From NCBI GenBank assembly GCA_028023455.1, contig JAQFVV010000031.1, forward strand, positions 1,798,001 through 1,862,000: a stretch of 64,000 nt of DNA, written 5' to 3'. Below the pieces are notes generated by a model, which saw only the letters and a list, made by a program, of their open reading frames with translations, was not told the origin of the DNA and ran no database searches. Both the position numbers and the translations under genes were made by a program. This DNA is from Epiperipatus broadwayi. Taxonomy: Eukaryota; Onychophora; Udeonychophora; Euonychophora; Peripatidae. This document shows positions 1-12,925 of the stretch, piece after piece (the first letter of the stretch is position 1; each line of letters opens with the position of its first letter).

Positions 1-2469
1 TAACACTTGGTTATCATCAGTGGGAATTTTATATTGCTTTTATCTCTTGATACAATTTATGTCAGCATTTCAATATTTTAACCTACATCAGATATTTAAT
101 GAATGCTTTACAACATTAAAATATAAATATTTCATTGACATATTTTACACGCCCTTTTTTATTTCTAGTCCATGATCTTTAACATTCTGCCTTGTTACAT
201 TTTATTATGTATATATATAAATACTGTATTTAAAATAAGCCTGGGAAATAGTGATCATGTGATGTTTTATACTGTATTTAATAAATATAAGTTACAGTTA
301 CACAACTGAAGGAATAAATTTGTAAAGAATTAAAATTACGATTAATATATTTAATTGTCATTATCAATGTATATGTTTGTGAATTAGTTGATAATATTAG
401 AAAAAAAATTAATAATAATAAAAAATAATGATATCAGGTTCTTTTTACTTGTTTTTAAGTGCAGTTATTCTGATCTCTTCAAGATGAAAATATAAATTAC
501 TATAAAATGTCAACTCTATTCAAAAACTTTTTTTATCCTAAGTATCAAATACGTTATTAAGAGGATATAGCATATCATAATATAAATGCCTTATCATAAG
601 TAAATGAAAGACTCAAAAGATACGATACTTAATAGTAATTTGTCACAATGCAGGAAGGTATGATGTAACATTTCTGATTAAAAACTCTTCTCTATAAATA
701 GTTCTGCAACAACATATTTTATAATATAATTAATAATCAATACTTTATATAATAAATACTTTATCCTAAGACTGAATTTTTTTTATTATGTTCATTTATT
801 TATCTCAGAATTGTTTTAAATGAATATTTTTTAAACTGTTAGTAAAATTTCTTTCAGGATGCAACAGTGAAGTACTGACGATGTTTGATATCAATTCATT
901 AGTATAAAAGTAAAAACTTTACAATTTCCTAATCTATAAACACTTGAATGATTTAATAATAGCTTTATTGTTTGTGCAGTAGAAAACAGACTCTAGAGCT
1001 CACTATTCATAGAATGAGCTTTGTTATTTCCAATGGTAGAATTTCTTATGAATTCCCAAGTAATAAACTTTTAAGGACATGCATATATATCAGATCATAT
1101 TACTATTCAATAGTTGGTATTATTTTCTCTTTTGTATAACTTCTAATAATATTTATGTATAACATTAAAATTTAAGTTGTAGTTCTAAATATTATGACAT
1201 TAAAATAAATGACAATAAAAAGAAGGCAAATGATGGCAAACCACTATTAATAATGATCAAGGGTTATCACGTGATTCTTTCATGATTATAGCTGTCTTCA
1301 AGCAGAAAACATACATAAACTAGTTTACACACCATGAGCAATAAATGGTAGTGATAAAAATATCATAATTTGTTAATAATTCTAATTTAAAAATCAATTT
1401 CTGACAGAAAAAAAAATCGGATTAACAGAAATAAAACTTTCTCATTATAGAAAAACAAAAAGAACGCCCACAGCAATTTGGCTAGAAAGCCTTCTTGGGC
1501 AGAGCTTTAGTTAAATTTAGCAACTAAAATATCTCTGAAAAATGATAGTAGAGAACTAAAGTCGGAGACTATTAATAAAAAATATTTGTAAAAAATCAGT
1601 GCAGCAAAAAATAAGTATAGATAAAATAGTGGGTTTTTTTTAACTTATCATCGAAGAATACCAAAATAAGATCTGGTATTTATGTATGTCCATAAAAGTT
1701 ATATATATATTAAAAAGGCCACTAGCCTAAAACCTTATATCCAGAAAAATACTAGCACTATTTAGCCTAAATATAAATATTAATATCAAAAATGTTCTGA
1801 GTATAGAGCGCTAAACTGAGTACGATTATTTCTTAATTTTTAATTGTGTGTGTGTTTATTTTTATATACTCACAAAGTTGAAAATTGGTCCAAAATCTTG
1901 TAATAATTACAGTGGGTTAAAATGTTTATGGCATTATGAATCAATAAATGAAATTTACAAATTTCAACAGAATTAGATCAGTTTTAAATAAATTGTTTAA
2001 ATTTTATTGAGATTAAGTTTTACATACTGAACCTCCACAGTTTCAAGCCCCAAAGTTAAGATGACTATAATCATATTATGGTCTTTAATCTGTTTATTAT
2101 AAATCTTGAAATCTAATTTTTTAATATCTGCAATGAATTTTTAAAAAAATATATCAAGAATTTGTCTAATAATAATTCTTCATTATATTCTACTCTTAGA
2201 GCTAGTTTCCTAATAGAAGAAATTATGTTTAAGCTACTAAAAATATTTTTTTTGGAGGGAAATTTTCTTATTTTTGAATGTTTCACAATCCCAAGCAATG
2301 AAAATACTTTTTTATATTTATATACCATTTATATCCCATTACTCACCTACACTGCATAGAGACATTGCTATGATTATGATATCACTAGAAGATATTGAAA
2401 GCATGCTTAGCAGATTACATTAAGTATATAAGAATCCCACTTGAGGGAGTTCATATATCTCACTTTGCA
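1..2469. other. AT-rich DNA without recognisable gene
   Basis: No reading frame here resembles a known family. The only recognisable scrap is a 14-base string at 250-263 (agtgatcatgtgat) identical to the 3' tail end of the foldback retroposon at 42051-42390; alone it is too short to call a copy. The short overlapping frames near 2113-2359 are lysine/isoleucine/phenylalanine-rich translations of AT-rich DNA and are not treated as genes. Confidence 0.5.
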
Positions 2470-2697
2470 TTTTTATGCTAGGTTTGGGAAAAAATAAGGG
2501 GGATTTAGATATGAAGGTCATGGAGTTGACAAAGATTATGTTGTGGAAATGGGATGGAGCAGATTATGGGAAAACTTAGGGTGGACAATAGAAAAGGAAG
2601 GTAAAGTGGCTAACATGTTTCTCTGGGCATAGCTTATGAGAGATTCCTGACTCCATTTAAGGAGAAGTCACAGTACACCACATCACATTAATTCATT
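2470..2697 (+). mobile_element. 3' end of a LINE (same family as 18298-19845)
   Basis: This stretch is the opposite-strand counterpart of the 3' part of the LINE at 18298-18500. Shared blocks are the wtttgggaaaaaataag segment, the stretch describing a measure of gatggagcagattatggg, the ctctgggcata block, and the terminal ggagaagtcacagtacacca/catcacatt end. Only the 3' non-coding end and a few C-terminal codons remain, so this is a 5'-truncated dead insertion, as expected of target-primed reverse transcription. A third fragment of the same 3' end is at 56413-56510 on the other strand. Confidence 0.6.
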
Positions 2698-5600
2698 TTT
2701 AAGCTTTTTTTCAAGCATTCGTATCTGAATTATAAATTTAGTACTTTATATCCAAAAAGATGAAGAACATACCAATTAGTTTTTTCATAGTAGTTTCAGA
2801 ATTTAAAATTTTTTTTTGAATGTCCACATTTTACTTTCATACAATAAACTTGGTAGAATAACATTAATCATTAATTTTGTTGAAATAAATATATTATTAT
2901 TGTGAAATATTTTCCCTATTTTTTAAAAAAATTCTGTTAAATGTTGTAGCAGTACATTGGAATTAAGTTTGCACTTTAATATTCAGTTCTGTTTTTCTAT
3001 CTAAAATGCGATAAAGATAATTTAAAATGATTCATTCACATTCTGAAATTATAAATATATTCAGATCAGTAGCACAATATAAATCAATTGGTTTCAATTA
3101 AAATCCTTATTAAATTTATGTCACACACTGATGCCTGCCTTGTAAAGCCATCGCTAAACAGCTTCGAAGATCACTGTCATAATAATGGAAAATAGTTATA
3201 TAAGTATACCTTTTTGTTTAATATTACTTTTCGTATTTTAAATGTCTCAGAATTTTCATTATCAAGAATAACTTATGTTCTTATGACATCATGATAAAAC
3301 TATATTAAAACATTCAGTGGTTATCCAGTTATTTTTTAACAATATCACAAACTTTTGTTGTTGATTGATTTAAATATTTTCATTAAATTGATAAAAATAA
3401 TATATGTATTATATCTTTGCTTATAACACTTTTTTGCATTTGTCTGTGACAAAAACAAACAATATGGTAATCATTTGTCTATGGTTTAACACAGCTTATT
3501 TGATAAAACACTTAAAAGTACTTTATTGAAATGAATAACAATGATATTGATAATTATTGCAATCTTTTTTGTAGCCTTTACTGTAATAAAGTGAAGCAAT
3601 GGAAACATCAACATCATAGGCTTTCTGTTTTTAATTTTTTTTTTAAAGTTTTGAGATCAATTTATCAACACAATATATTAAAATTCTCAGTGAATCTCAT
3701 CAAGTTGGATATGTCTATCCAAATCAAAATGAGTTGGTAGGATAGTATATCTTTAAATGGAAATGTCTATAAACTTTTCTATTGTTATTCAAAATGATTT
3801 AATAAATTATAATGTTTTAGATTAATATATTCCTTCAATATATTAAAAATGATCTCAAATGACAACAATCAGCAAATGGCTGAACCTCATTCACAATTTC
3901 AAACTGTCAATCATTCTTAATTCTTTCTGTTATTCACTAATCTTTTGCTTTTAACTTTTTTTTTTTTTTTTTTACATATCCTACTTATTTTATTATTTAC
4001 TCAAGAAAAGAAAGTCCTATATTTTATTTTAATTATTTCACTTATATCAAGAGCAGCAAAAACCAGAATTGTTTTTAATGAAGCAAGAACAGATTTACCC
4101 ATTTTCAAAACACACTCTTTAAATCAATTCTATGTAAAATTCAAATTTGCAATGAAGATGTATATCAATTGTTACAAGTTAACATGATGTGTTAAGTCTT
4201 GCAAAATAAACATCAAATTTTCTACAAATATATTTAGGATAAGATATATATATTTAATATCATTGCCGTATCATTTTAACACTGGAGTATACTAATGTAT
4301 GATCTGCCAGCAATCTGCAACTAAAAATAGCTCATGTATTACTGAATTAATGAAAACCTGTAATTCCATAATATATTGCTCTGAACATGATATACATTCA
4401 CATTTTTTTAGTTTAATTTCTTACCTAAAAATATTCATAATGGTTATTCCAGATAATATACAAAAAATTATAAACAAACTATCCAAAAAACAATGTCATT
4501 ATTTTTAATAACTTTGAGCCATAAATTAATTTTTAAAAATATATAAATATGAATCTCTAAATACCCTAAATGAATAAAAACTTTTGATACTTGTAAGTTT
4601 TCTATTAAACCCAAATGGCAGCCTGTATTTTCGATAAATATACAGTTTCAAGGATTTACAATCTATGGAAGATGTATTAGTTGTTAAATTAAAACAAAAT
4701 TAATAAATCGATTGTTAAATTTAAGAGAAAAGAAATAAATTTCAATAAACTTCATTAAGAAACTTTATTACAATTTTTTTATTACTTACAATGTGGGAAG
4801 AAAGAAGACAATCTCAGCATTGTCATACTTTGGTTCAATTCAGCAATGTTTCTTTTTGTCAACAGTTTTTTTTTTTTTTTTGGTAAATTATTATAATAAT
4901 AAAAATTTAGGATCTTCCTGTACCAGAACAGGATGAAATTGACTATTTTCAAAGGTACAGGATCCTGCCCTCTCAAAAAGTTTCCTTTAATGTTCACAAT
5001 ATGATTGCCCAACACCAACATGAATAAAGTGTGAATATTGTATTTATATTTTATTTCATTTTTCTGTTAATAAAATAATCTAAAAGAAAAAACTGTAAAT
5101 ATTGTAATTAATTTTTTCACAAAAAATTTTTTGTTGTTTAAATAACAGTAATAAAAAATAAAATATAAGTATTAAGTACGACTTTCCGAGCAAGTTTTTT
5201 TTGTAAACATTTTTGGGGATCTCCAGAACTATAGATTTATCAAAAATATGGGCTGCCATCTTGGTTTACTGAAAATTTCACAACTTTTCTACCCCTAATA
5301 TTAGAGTATAAAATAGGCAAAATTTTACTGATAGAAAAAGAAATTACAAAAATAAAAAAAAATCAAATCACATCATGCAGTCTTTTTTTTACTTAATGAA
5401 CTGCTTTTCAAAAAAGCTTATAATTGCTTATTTAATTGAACTTTTAAATAAGAACAGTTCAGTTATTCTAAAATCTTAATGACTTGTTTTAGCTTTATAA
5501 CCTGTCCTGCATTTAGGTAGAATTCACATCAAGCAACATTTGCATATACTATATGCAAACATTAAAAAATATTGAAATACTTTTTAATTACTATTTTTTT

Positions 5601-7049
5601 TCTTTGCCCTATTACCATATTAATATTATAATTCTTTTTATTGTTTAAACTGGTAATCCATAAGACATGGAAATGTGGTTAACACTGTGCAAGATAGGAT
5701 ATTTTAACTTACTACAAAGTTTTTTATTATTTATGATGAAAAATGGATCTCTAAGTAGGTTACCCAAACCATACAATCATTTGCAGAGTAAAAATTCTGT
5801 CCCATCTACTTTCAAAATAATTCATTATTAAATTATATTGCTTAGCTGTTTAGAACATTAGTTGAGTGAAGAACTTGAGATGAAAAAGGTTCCAAATTAA
5901 TCCCCATCTGTTAATTCTGGCATAATCTTTTGAATAGCTGATATATGATTTTTTTATTGTATAATCTGGTGGTATCTTTATTTCTATTTTGTCTCATGCA
6001 AGATAGACATAAAGAACTATCCGTGTCATACTTTTTCAATATTAAAGGCTTTGTATAATTTACATATTACATTCAGAATAAAATAAAGAATTGGAATCAG
6101 AATAGATATATTTAATATTGCTGCTCAAACACACAATCTTATTGCCATAGTCACTGTATATTTTTCATGTGATAAAAAACTCATTAGACTGTCTGTATCA
6201 GAACAATATTTAGCTATTAATGGCTTAACATCTTATATTACAAAGGAAAGAAGTGTTACTTATGATTGTGCAATGCTTATATATTATTCACAACTAATCT
6301 TTATATGGTCAAACTATGATTCAACTCTCATTTGTTTTTATCAATTGTTTGAATTTAGCAATTAATAACAAACAAATTTAAAAAAATATATAAACCAGAT
6401 TTTAAAATTGTTTTTTCCCCCCCCACATACATGAAAAACTAGAAATGTTATTGCTGAAAACAAAAAATTTGCTGCAAAAAAATGTTAAATAAACAAAAGT
6501 GAATTAGAAACATTAGATTGCCATATTAGAGCAGCTTAGCTGTGAGTTCTCTTATAAACAGCTACTAATTCTCAAATTGTGATTTAAATAGAATATATAT
6601 GAATTATAATCACAATTTTTAAAATATGAGTTCAATACAGCAATACTTGTTTAATGCATTTATTAATATATTTTTTATATTACCAGAAATCCTATTTTTA
6701 TTTTTTATGCATTAGTTACAAAAAGTTAATTTATGATCAGGTTGGCATTTTTAAAAATACTTTATGTATACTTTTAGTTATATTGATACATTTTAATTAA
6801 GATATATTTTTATTAAAAGGTTGTTTTGTAGGATTTCAATTGAATTCTTTTTAAAGCAAGAAAATGTGTAAATATTGTATTATTCCTCATTATTTTTTAT
6901 ATTTACAATCATGATAGAAACAAATTATGATTCTCATATTCTAAAGGCTGTAAAATAGGAGTTGGTAAGTAAAGAATCATTAGTTTATGGATTTAAATTA
7001 CCATTCAATAACAATCCCCCCCCCCCCATAAATGTAGATTATTTTCAAG
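2698..7049. other. AT-rich DNA without recognisable gene
   Basis: I find no coding family, RNA gene or clear repeat. There are homopolymer runs (T run near 3957-3972, T run near 4866-4880, C run near 7016-7027). The small frames at 3531-3740, 3945-4187, 4299-4508 and 4782-5021 have no motif, no splice context and the base composition of their surroundings. Confidence 0.45.
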
Positions 7050-9790
7050 TGAAAAAAATTGCATGAGTTGATTATAATACATGAAGCATTATTAGACATT
7101 GAGATGAAGAGGCAATTGATTAGAAGAATGAATACATGTTTTCCTATAAAAGCATACGTATTTGAAACACAAGAACAACAATGATGGTTCATCAAATAGA
7201 GTGATTAAATTAATGATTCAATTTAATGGAATATCAAATGCAGATGATTCAGATTTATGCCTAACAAGTTCTCATTCTGGTAAAGAATTAAAGGATCTTC
7301 ATAAAACTTTGTAGAATGCTTTTGATTAGATCCCATAAGAAATTAAAATTTTTCATGGTAAATTTTAATGCAAAGATCAAAAAATACTTGAGAGACAAAA
7401 ATAATATGGAAAAATGTTAATAGATATATTATAAATTATGTTTTTATTTTGACAAAAATCTAAAGTGAAATGGACATGAAAACATCTAAATGAAGGAAAA
7501 GCAAGTTATGCCATGTTTTGACTAACAGAAACATGCATTTCAAGCCTGAAATATACTTAATATATTATCCATAAAAAGTGATCATCAATTGGTGTAGACA
7601 AAATAAATGTTAATGTAAAAGCTAAGAAGATGGAGATTTATAAATATTTCAATAAATTTCAGTTAAAAGTTATAAATCATTTTAAAATATTGAGATTTTA
7701 AAGTTGATCCAGACTTGAATGAGTTCAATAAAAAAATTATTGATACTCTAATAAGAACTGTTGTCTAGAAATAACCAGCACACACAGAAAAGCAGTAATT
7801 TAGTAGTAACTTTTCAAATAAAACAAGGTAATAGTGTGAATAAAATAAATATAATAATAACAATTTAAAAGAAATCATTTGAAAAAATAAAATATATGCA
7901 GTTCAGTAAAATAGCATGAAAAAGAATTAGTAATTATATAAAAATATATAATTGAAATTGGCAATAAAAATCCCAAAAACATTATACACAAAATTGGTTT
8001 TGGAAAAAGTTATTTTCAGCAATAAGACAACAAAAATGGCATTATTATTAAAATGAGTAAAGATGTCATAAAATATGTGAATGAGTTTCACAAAGGATTA
8101 TATAATCATAAAGCAGAAGAAACAAAGCATTCCATGTAATAACAATAGCAATTTTAGAAATAGCACCATCAAAATATCACATGATCACCATTTTCTATGC
8201 TTACCCAAGCTGTTATTAGCAATAGCAAACTTTCCATACAGTAATGCCACCCAGTGCAAGTCTTAATAATCAATGGATGCAGAAAGATTCCTGCATCCAT
8301 TGATTAATAAGGCTTGCATTGGGTGATACTACTGTATGGAGAATTTGCTATTACTAATTTTGAAATAAGAGATGAGATATTCAATTAAACCTCTGAACAA
8401 TGTAAAATTTAAGAAATAATGGCATTATTATCATCATCAGTAACTTAAAAAAAGAAAGATGAAAAAATAATATTTTTGACAAATGCTACATGTCAAATGT
8501 CTAAATAATAGAACTATATCAGATTATTAAAAAAATGCAATAGTTATTTTGATAGAAAAGATGAAAAAAATAACAATCCCATCAATGTTTTATCAGTTTT
8601 GTGCAAGATTTTACTGATATTATGGCATCTCAGATTTAGAGATTTTTGGAATCAAACAATTAACAGAATAAGCTCAATTTAAATCACATTCAAATATTGA
8701 GAGAATTTTATTAAAAAACTAATGACTTTTATTTTGGCATAGGACTTTTATATTATAAATACATTATTTAACTAACTTTTCCACAGTAATTAAAGATTTG
8801 GAATATTAAAATAAAGACTTAGAATATTATAAAATCTTGAAGACAATATTTATCAAATTATAGGATAGCATTGATATAGGGGTTTGTTAAAATAATTTCA
8901 TATTCCCAAAATATTTTACAGCAATTTTAAGAGAAATATTTTATGGATTAAAATGGAGAGATAAGGAAATAAAAATAAATGAGATTATGTAAGACATCTA
9001 GATTTTGCAAATTGTGTGATTATTTTTAACAATAAAGTATACTTTACTAAAAATAAAAATAAAATAAAGTATACTTCAGAACTTCAGGCAATGTCACAAA
9101 ACTATCATGAATGAAAGAGAAAAGTAGCAATAAAGAAAGCTAAAAAGACTAAAGTAATATTCAATGGCTTTACAAAAAATAATGATTGATATTAATGACT
9201 TAGAAAAAGTTAACTATTAGTATATAATATAGTAATTTAAATATCTTGATCAGATTATTAATATAAATAAAAGCACAATAGATTGAAATTAATCTTAGAA
9301 TACTCAGATGAAGTATTAAATGTAAAAATAATATAATTTTTTAAATGCTTGAAAGCTTAAAAAACGATTTTTTTTAATAAATGTGCTTATCAGCCCTTTC
9401 ATATGGATCTGAGATGTGAACATTTTATAGAAGAGCATTACGAAAATTTCAGATGACACAAAAAATATATAGAGTTAATAGGAAAAGATTGAAAGTGATA
9501 TACATGCATGAGAAAACAAAGAAGTTTTCTCTGATGTCATTAAAATAATTAAGATACTAAAATGAAGCTGAGTTTGGCATTTGCTATAGGGGTTGATAAT
9601 AGATAGACATTTTAAGTCTTAAAATAAATTCAAGAAATTGTAGATGACATAGAAATAAACTATACATATGATAGAGGGATAAGAAAATTTGCTGAACTTT
9701 TATGGGGGGGGGGGAAAGTTCTGAAAAAAACTGAATTAAACTATAAGATATCTTCATCATGCAATGGTGTGATAATGGTTGAAAATTACA
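7050..9790 (+). pseudogene. decayed RTE-like LINE (endonuclease plus reverse transcriptase)
   Basis: A long plus-strand remnant in which the usual order of an RTE-type LINE can be followed across frames. Near 7190-7390 is the end of an APE endonuclease domain (a decayed version of the IIQIYAPT and GDFNAKIGK motifs). Near 8590-8710 is the start of the reverse transcriptase domain (LLSVLCKI, then text matching a Q-GFR-type block). Near 8910-9180 is the palm (FTAILREIFYGLKW; the FADD site is destroyed). Near 9385-9600 is the C-terminal block (SYGSEM, RRALRKFQ). Frames are broken by many stops and frameshifts, so it cannot make protein. It is interrupted by a foldback insertion at 8164-8355. The end near 9790 is approximate. 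Relatives lie at 16600-17030, 45490-45890, 46430-48290 and 60930-63640. Confidence 0.7.
8164..8355 (-). mobile_element. foldback retroposon copy 1
   Basis: An inverted repeat with arms at about 8220-8285 and 8291-8350 (shared core tactgtatggag at each outer edge and ggatgcag towards the centre) is followed, reading the minus strand, by a one-sided tail that ends in gtgatcatgtgatatttt at about 8165-8190. The flanks show an imperfect direct duplication of about 14 bases (8150-8163 and 8356-8369). It belongs to the same family as the copies at 42051-42390, 49346-49738 and 59660-59700, and sits inside the decayed RTE-like LINE, so it inserted later. It encodes no protein. It is the oldest-looking full copy here, given the divergence of its arms and duplications. 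Confidence 0.65.
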
Positions 9791-10559
9791 ACGATGGAAT
9801 GCTATTGTTTGGAAATATTTTTATATTTTTCATACTATAAATTAAAATAAAAAGTTAAATAGATGGTATTATTACTTTGATTTTATTCTTTTATCTTAAA
9901 CGAAAAAAAGGAAATCATACAGACACATTAAAAATAGAAGAAAAGTTTGCTACAATCTTCAAAATACAGATATGGAGAGGAATATATAGCAATAAAAATT
10001 TAGTTTGGATATCTATTTTCTAAAAAATAGAAAATTTTAAAGAGTATGAAAAACATTTAAGACCGACAAATGTATTAACATATTAAATTGCATTAAACAT
10101 AGAAACAATTGAATTGATTCGAAAAGATGAGAATTTTATTGTTTTTGGATGCTTTGGCACAGATAAGAGAGGCTGTCTCACGAGTAAAGGTTTCTGCATC
10201 AATTCGCAGTTGAGGGAATAAAAAAAAATCTTAGACTGGTCAAGTAAATAGAACTGTTAACTCAGTCTGTTGATTTAGTGCTTACACATTTGAAGAGCAG
10301 TAAATCTTTAATTAACTAACATTAAACAAATTGATTAGCACATATATGTTGAAAATTATTCACTGTATTCAGTTTTCTTGAATAAATGCTGTAGAATGAA
10401 AGCAAGCTACTAGTATTATTTGAAGTCTTTTCAGTTTAACAAATATTTTAAAATGGTAATGCACGACTTGATACCTGAAATATTTTAGTTGTATATTTAT
10501 AAAATGCAATATTATTATTATCGTCATCATCATCATTATTATTAACTAAATTTAGATCT
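9791..10559. other. AT-rich spacer ending in a trinucleotide tract
   Basis: No coding signal. A (ATT/ATC)-type microsatellite at about 10509-10545 precedes the LINE at 10560; similar tracts form the 3' tail of that LINE (12364-12382) and of another 3' end at 15113-15150, so this one may be the tail of an older insertion. Confidence 0.4.
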
Positions 10560-12390
10560 TTAGCTTAAAAAAATTATGCTAGAGGTGATTATTTTGGTTT
10601 GTATGGAGCAATTAAAGATATAATAAACTGCGAGGAAGTTTACAACAATAAGGATGCTTCAATAGCAGCAGAAATATTTCACAAATTGTTATTTAATGTA
10701 GTAGATAGATTTATACCAATGAAACATGTTAAATCAGCTAAATATCCTAAATGGTTTTCAAACAAACATAAAATGTATAAAAAGAAAGGGGTGTTTTTAT
10801 AATTTGTTCAAAAAATATAGATAGAATGTTTTTAAATAACTTTAAAAATTATAGATTTTTGATAAGAAAATTGGAAAGACAAGATTTTCATTTGTATATG
10901 GAAAACTTACAAAATAACATTAGTAACAATCCAAGGCAATTTTAGGATGTCATGAAAAACGTTCTTAAAGTTAGAAATAGAGAAACAACAGATATATAAG
11001 CCAGATGATTTTATGAAATATTTCTCATCCCAAATGATTCATAATAATGTGTATTCACATAATTATTATTTTACTAATAATCTTATAAATAATAATAATT
11101 TAATAATTATAACTAGTCTGAGTGTGAATGAGATTATAATGACATCTAAATCTTTAAAAAATAAGAGAAGTATTGCACATGATGATATATCTATATTTAT
11201 TTATAAAGGTTGTATTGAGCTTGTAGCTTCTACTTTAGTATATATATTTAATTTGGCATTAAAAACATCTGTTTTTCCTAATTGCTGGAAAATTACAAAA
11301 ATAAGTCTAATTTATAAATCTGGGAAAAAATCAGATTTATCTAATTTTAGGCCTATTTCTTTGTTGCCAATTAGTGGTAAAATATTGGAAAAATCAATTT
11401 ATAATAGCCATTTATACTTCTGATTTGGCTTCTGTCATAACTGGGAAAAATATGTTATGCAGATGATATTAAGATCTTTTTGGAGATCCAACATATAAAT
11501 GATCATAAAGTATTGCAAAATTATATTACTGCTTTTTGTAATTGGTGCCACATCAATAATATACAAATAAACTTTAAAAAATGCGATCTAGTGTCTTATA
11601 CAAAGAAACAACAGTTAATAATGATCATTATTGTGTTAATGGAAACAGAATTGCCATAACTTTTAAACAGAAAGATCTAGGTATTATTTTCACAAGTAGT
11701 TATACATTTAATGATCATATTCAGATAGTGGTTAATAAATCTTAAAATTATAGGCATGATTTTGAGATCAAATATTCAATTTAAATTAAAAATATATAAA
11801 TTACTATGTGATACATTAATTGTGCCTGTTCTGCATTATGGCTCTATTGTTTGGAATCCACACAATCAATCAAATATAAGTAAATTACAAAAAATACAAG
11901 ACAAATATTTTAAATATATTTATAAAAATAAAATGTATACTAAGAAAATAAACAGTATGTATAATAAAAGACTTAACAGACATGATATTTTTATTTAAAT
12001 TAGTGCATGGAACTGTATCCTTAAGAATATGCAATTACAAGAATTTCAATTAGGATTCCAACTTATAATTTTAGATGTCATGATTTGTTTTATTTTCCTG
12101 GGTTGATACATTTCATTAATTCACCACTGCATAGATTGCAACTGGAATATGATAAAAAGTTTTCAGATATTGATATTTTATCTTTAAACTATATACAATT
12201 CAAAGACAAAATAAAATCAATCTTACATTGACATTATTAATGTAAATAGGATTTTAAACATGTCTGTATGTACTACTTTGTAATTTTATAATACAGACAT
12301 GTACTACTTTGTAAATGCTTGTGGCCTTGTTTGAGCTGTTTATTTATGAATAAATTGAATTGACTTATTATCATTATTATTATGCTTCAA
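10560..12390 (+). pseudogene. decayed Jockey/CR1-type LINE with internal deletion
   Basis: Successive plus-strand frames give the parts of a non-LTR reverse transcriptase in order. At 10599-10802 is a linker with AKYPKWFSNKHK, the usual PWF block just before the RT. At 11013-11423 is the RT start (SLKNKRSIAHDDIS, then FPNCWKITKISLIYKSGK and FRPISLLPISGKILEK). At about 11453-11490 is the catalytic YADDIKIF. At 11640-11998 are the thumb and C-terminal region (VPVLHYGSIVWNPHNQSNI). About 100-130 residues expected between SLLP and YADD are missing: the frame jumps from EKSIYN to a DLASVITGKN block, so an internal deletion is present, along with frameshifts and stops. The 3' end is marked by aataaattgaattgac and a TTATTATCATTATTATTAT tail near 12350-12382. 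It is dead. The exact clade (Jockey, CR1 or relative) is uncertain. Confidence 0.8.
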
Positions 12391-12410
12391 TGATAAACTC
12401 TATTTGTCTT

Positions 12411-12925
12411 AGAGAATTACAAGAGTTTTACAAAACTTAGATTGTTGTGTTTATATGGGCAATCTGTAGTTGTAGGTTTACATATATAAAAGTTAATTTA
12501 TTGGTTTACACAGGATTGCAGGAATTTTTACATACTGTGGATTAGTTACAAAGGTTTTACATAGTTTGTATTGCTAGGGTTACATGGGCAATACATAGAT
12601 GTTAACTTATGTAAAAGTTGATTTATTGATTTACATGAGATTGCAATAATTTTTTCATGCTGTGGATTAGTTACAAGAGTTTTATATGGCATGGATTGCT
12701 GTGGTTACATGGACAATTTGTAGGTGTAGATTTATGTATGTACAAGTTGATTTATTTATTTACATAAGATTATAAGAATTTTTATATGCTGTGGATTAGT
12801 TACAAGGGTTTTACATAGATTGGATTGCCATGGTTATGAGGGCAATATGCAGTTGTAGGTTTACCTATATAAAAGTTGTTTTATTGATTTACAAAAGATT
12901 ATATAAATTTTACATGCTCTGAACT
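12411..12925. repeat. minisatellite, about four units of 125-129 bp
   Basis: Four diverged units follow one another. The landmark ctgtggattagttaca recurs at about 12535, 12660 and 12789, giving spacings of 125 and 129; a fourth, more diverged landmark is near 12917. Within units, a ggttacatgggcaat block and an aaaagttgatttattgattt block recur in the same order. It begins just after the LINE tail and ends at the edge of the decayed minus-strand coding region. No reading frame runs through it. Confidence 0.8.

Noticed and set aside
250-263. Solo end of the foldback retroposon
   Set aside because: Only 14 bases match; too short to call an insertion. The similar strings near 1266-1275 and 35131-35142 are rejected for the same reason.
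1467-1502. Hairpin gccc...gggc as a small RNA gene
   Set aside because: Short stem without promoter, terminator or family resemblance.
7016-7027. Homopolymer C and G runs (7016, 9703, 15382, 38512) as functional sites
   Set aside because: Isolated runs without common flanks; ordinary microsatellite-like tracts.
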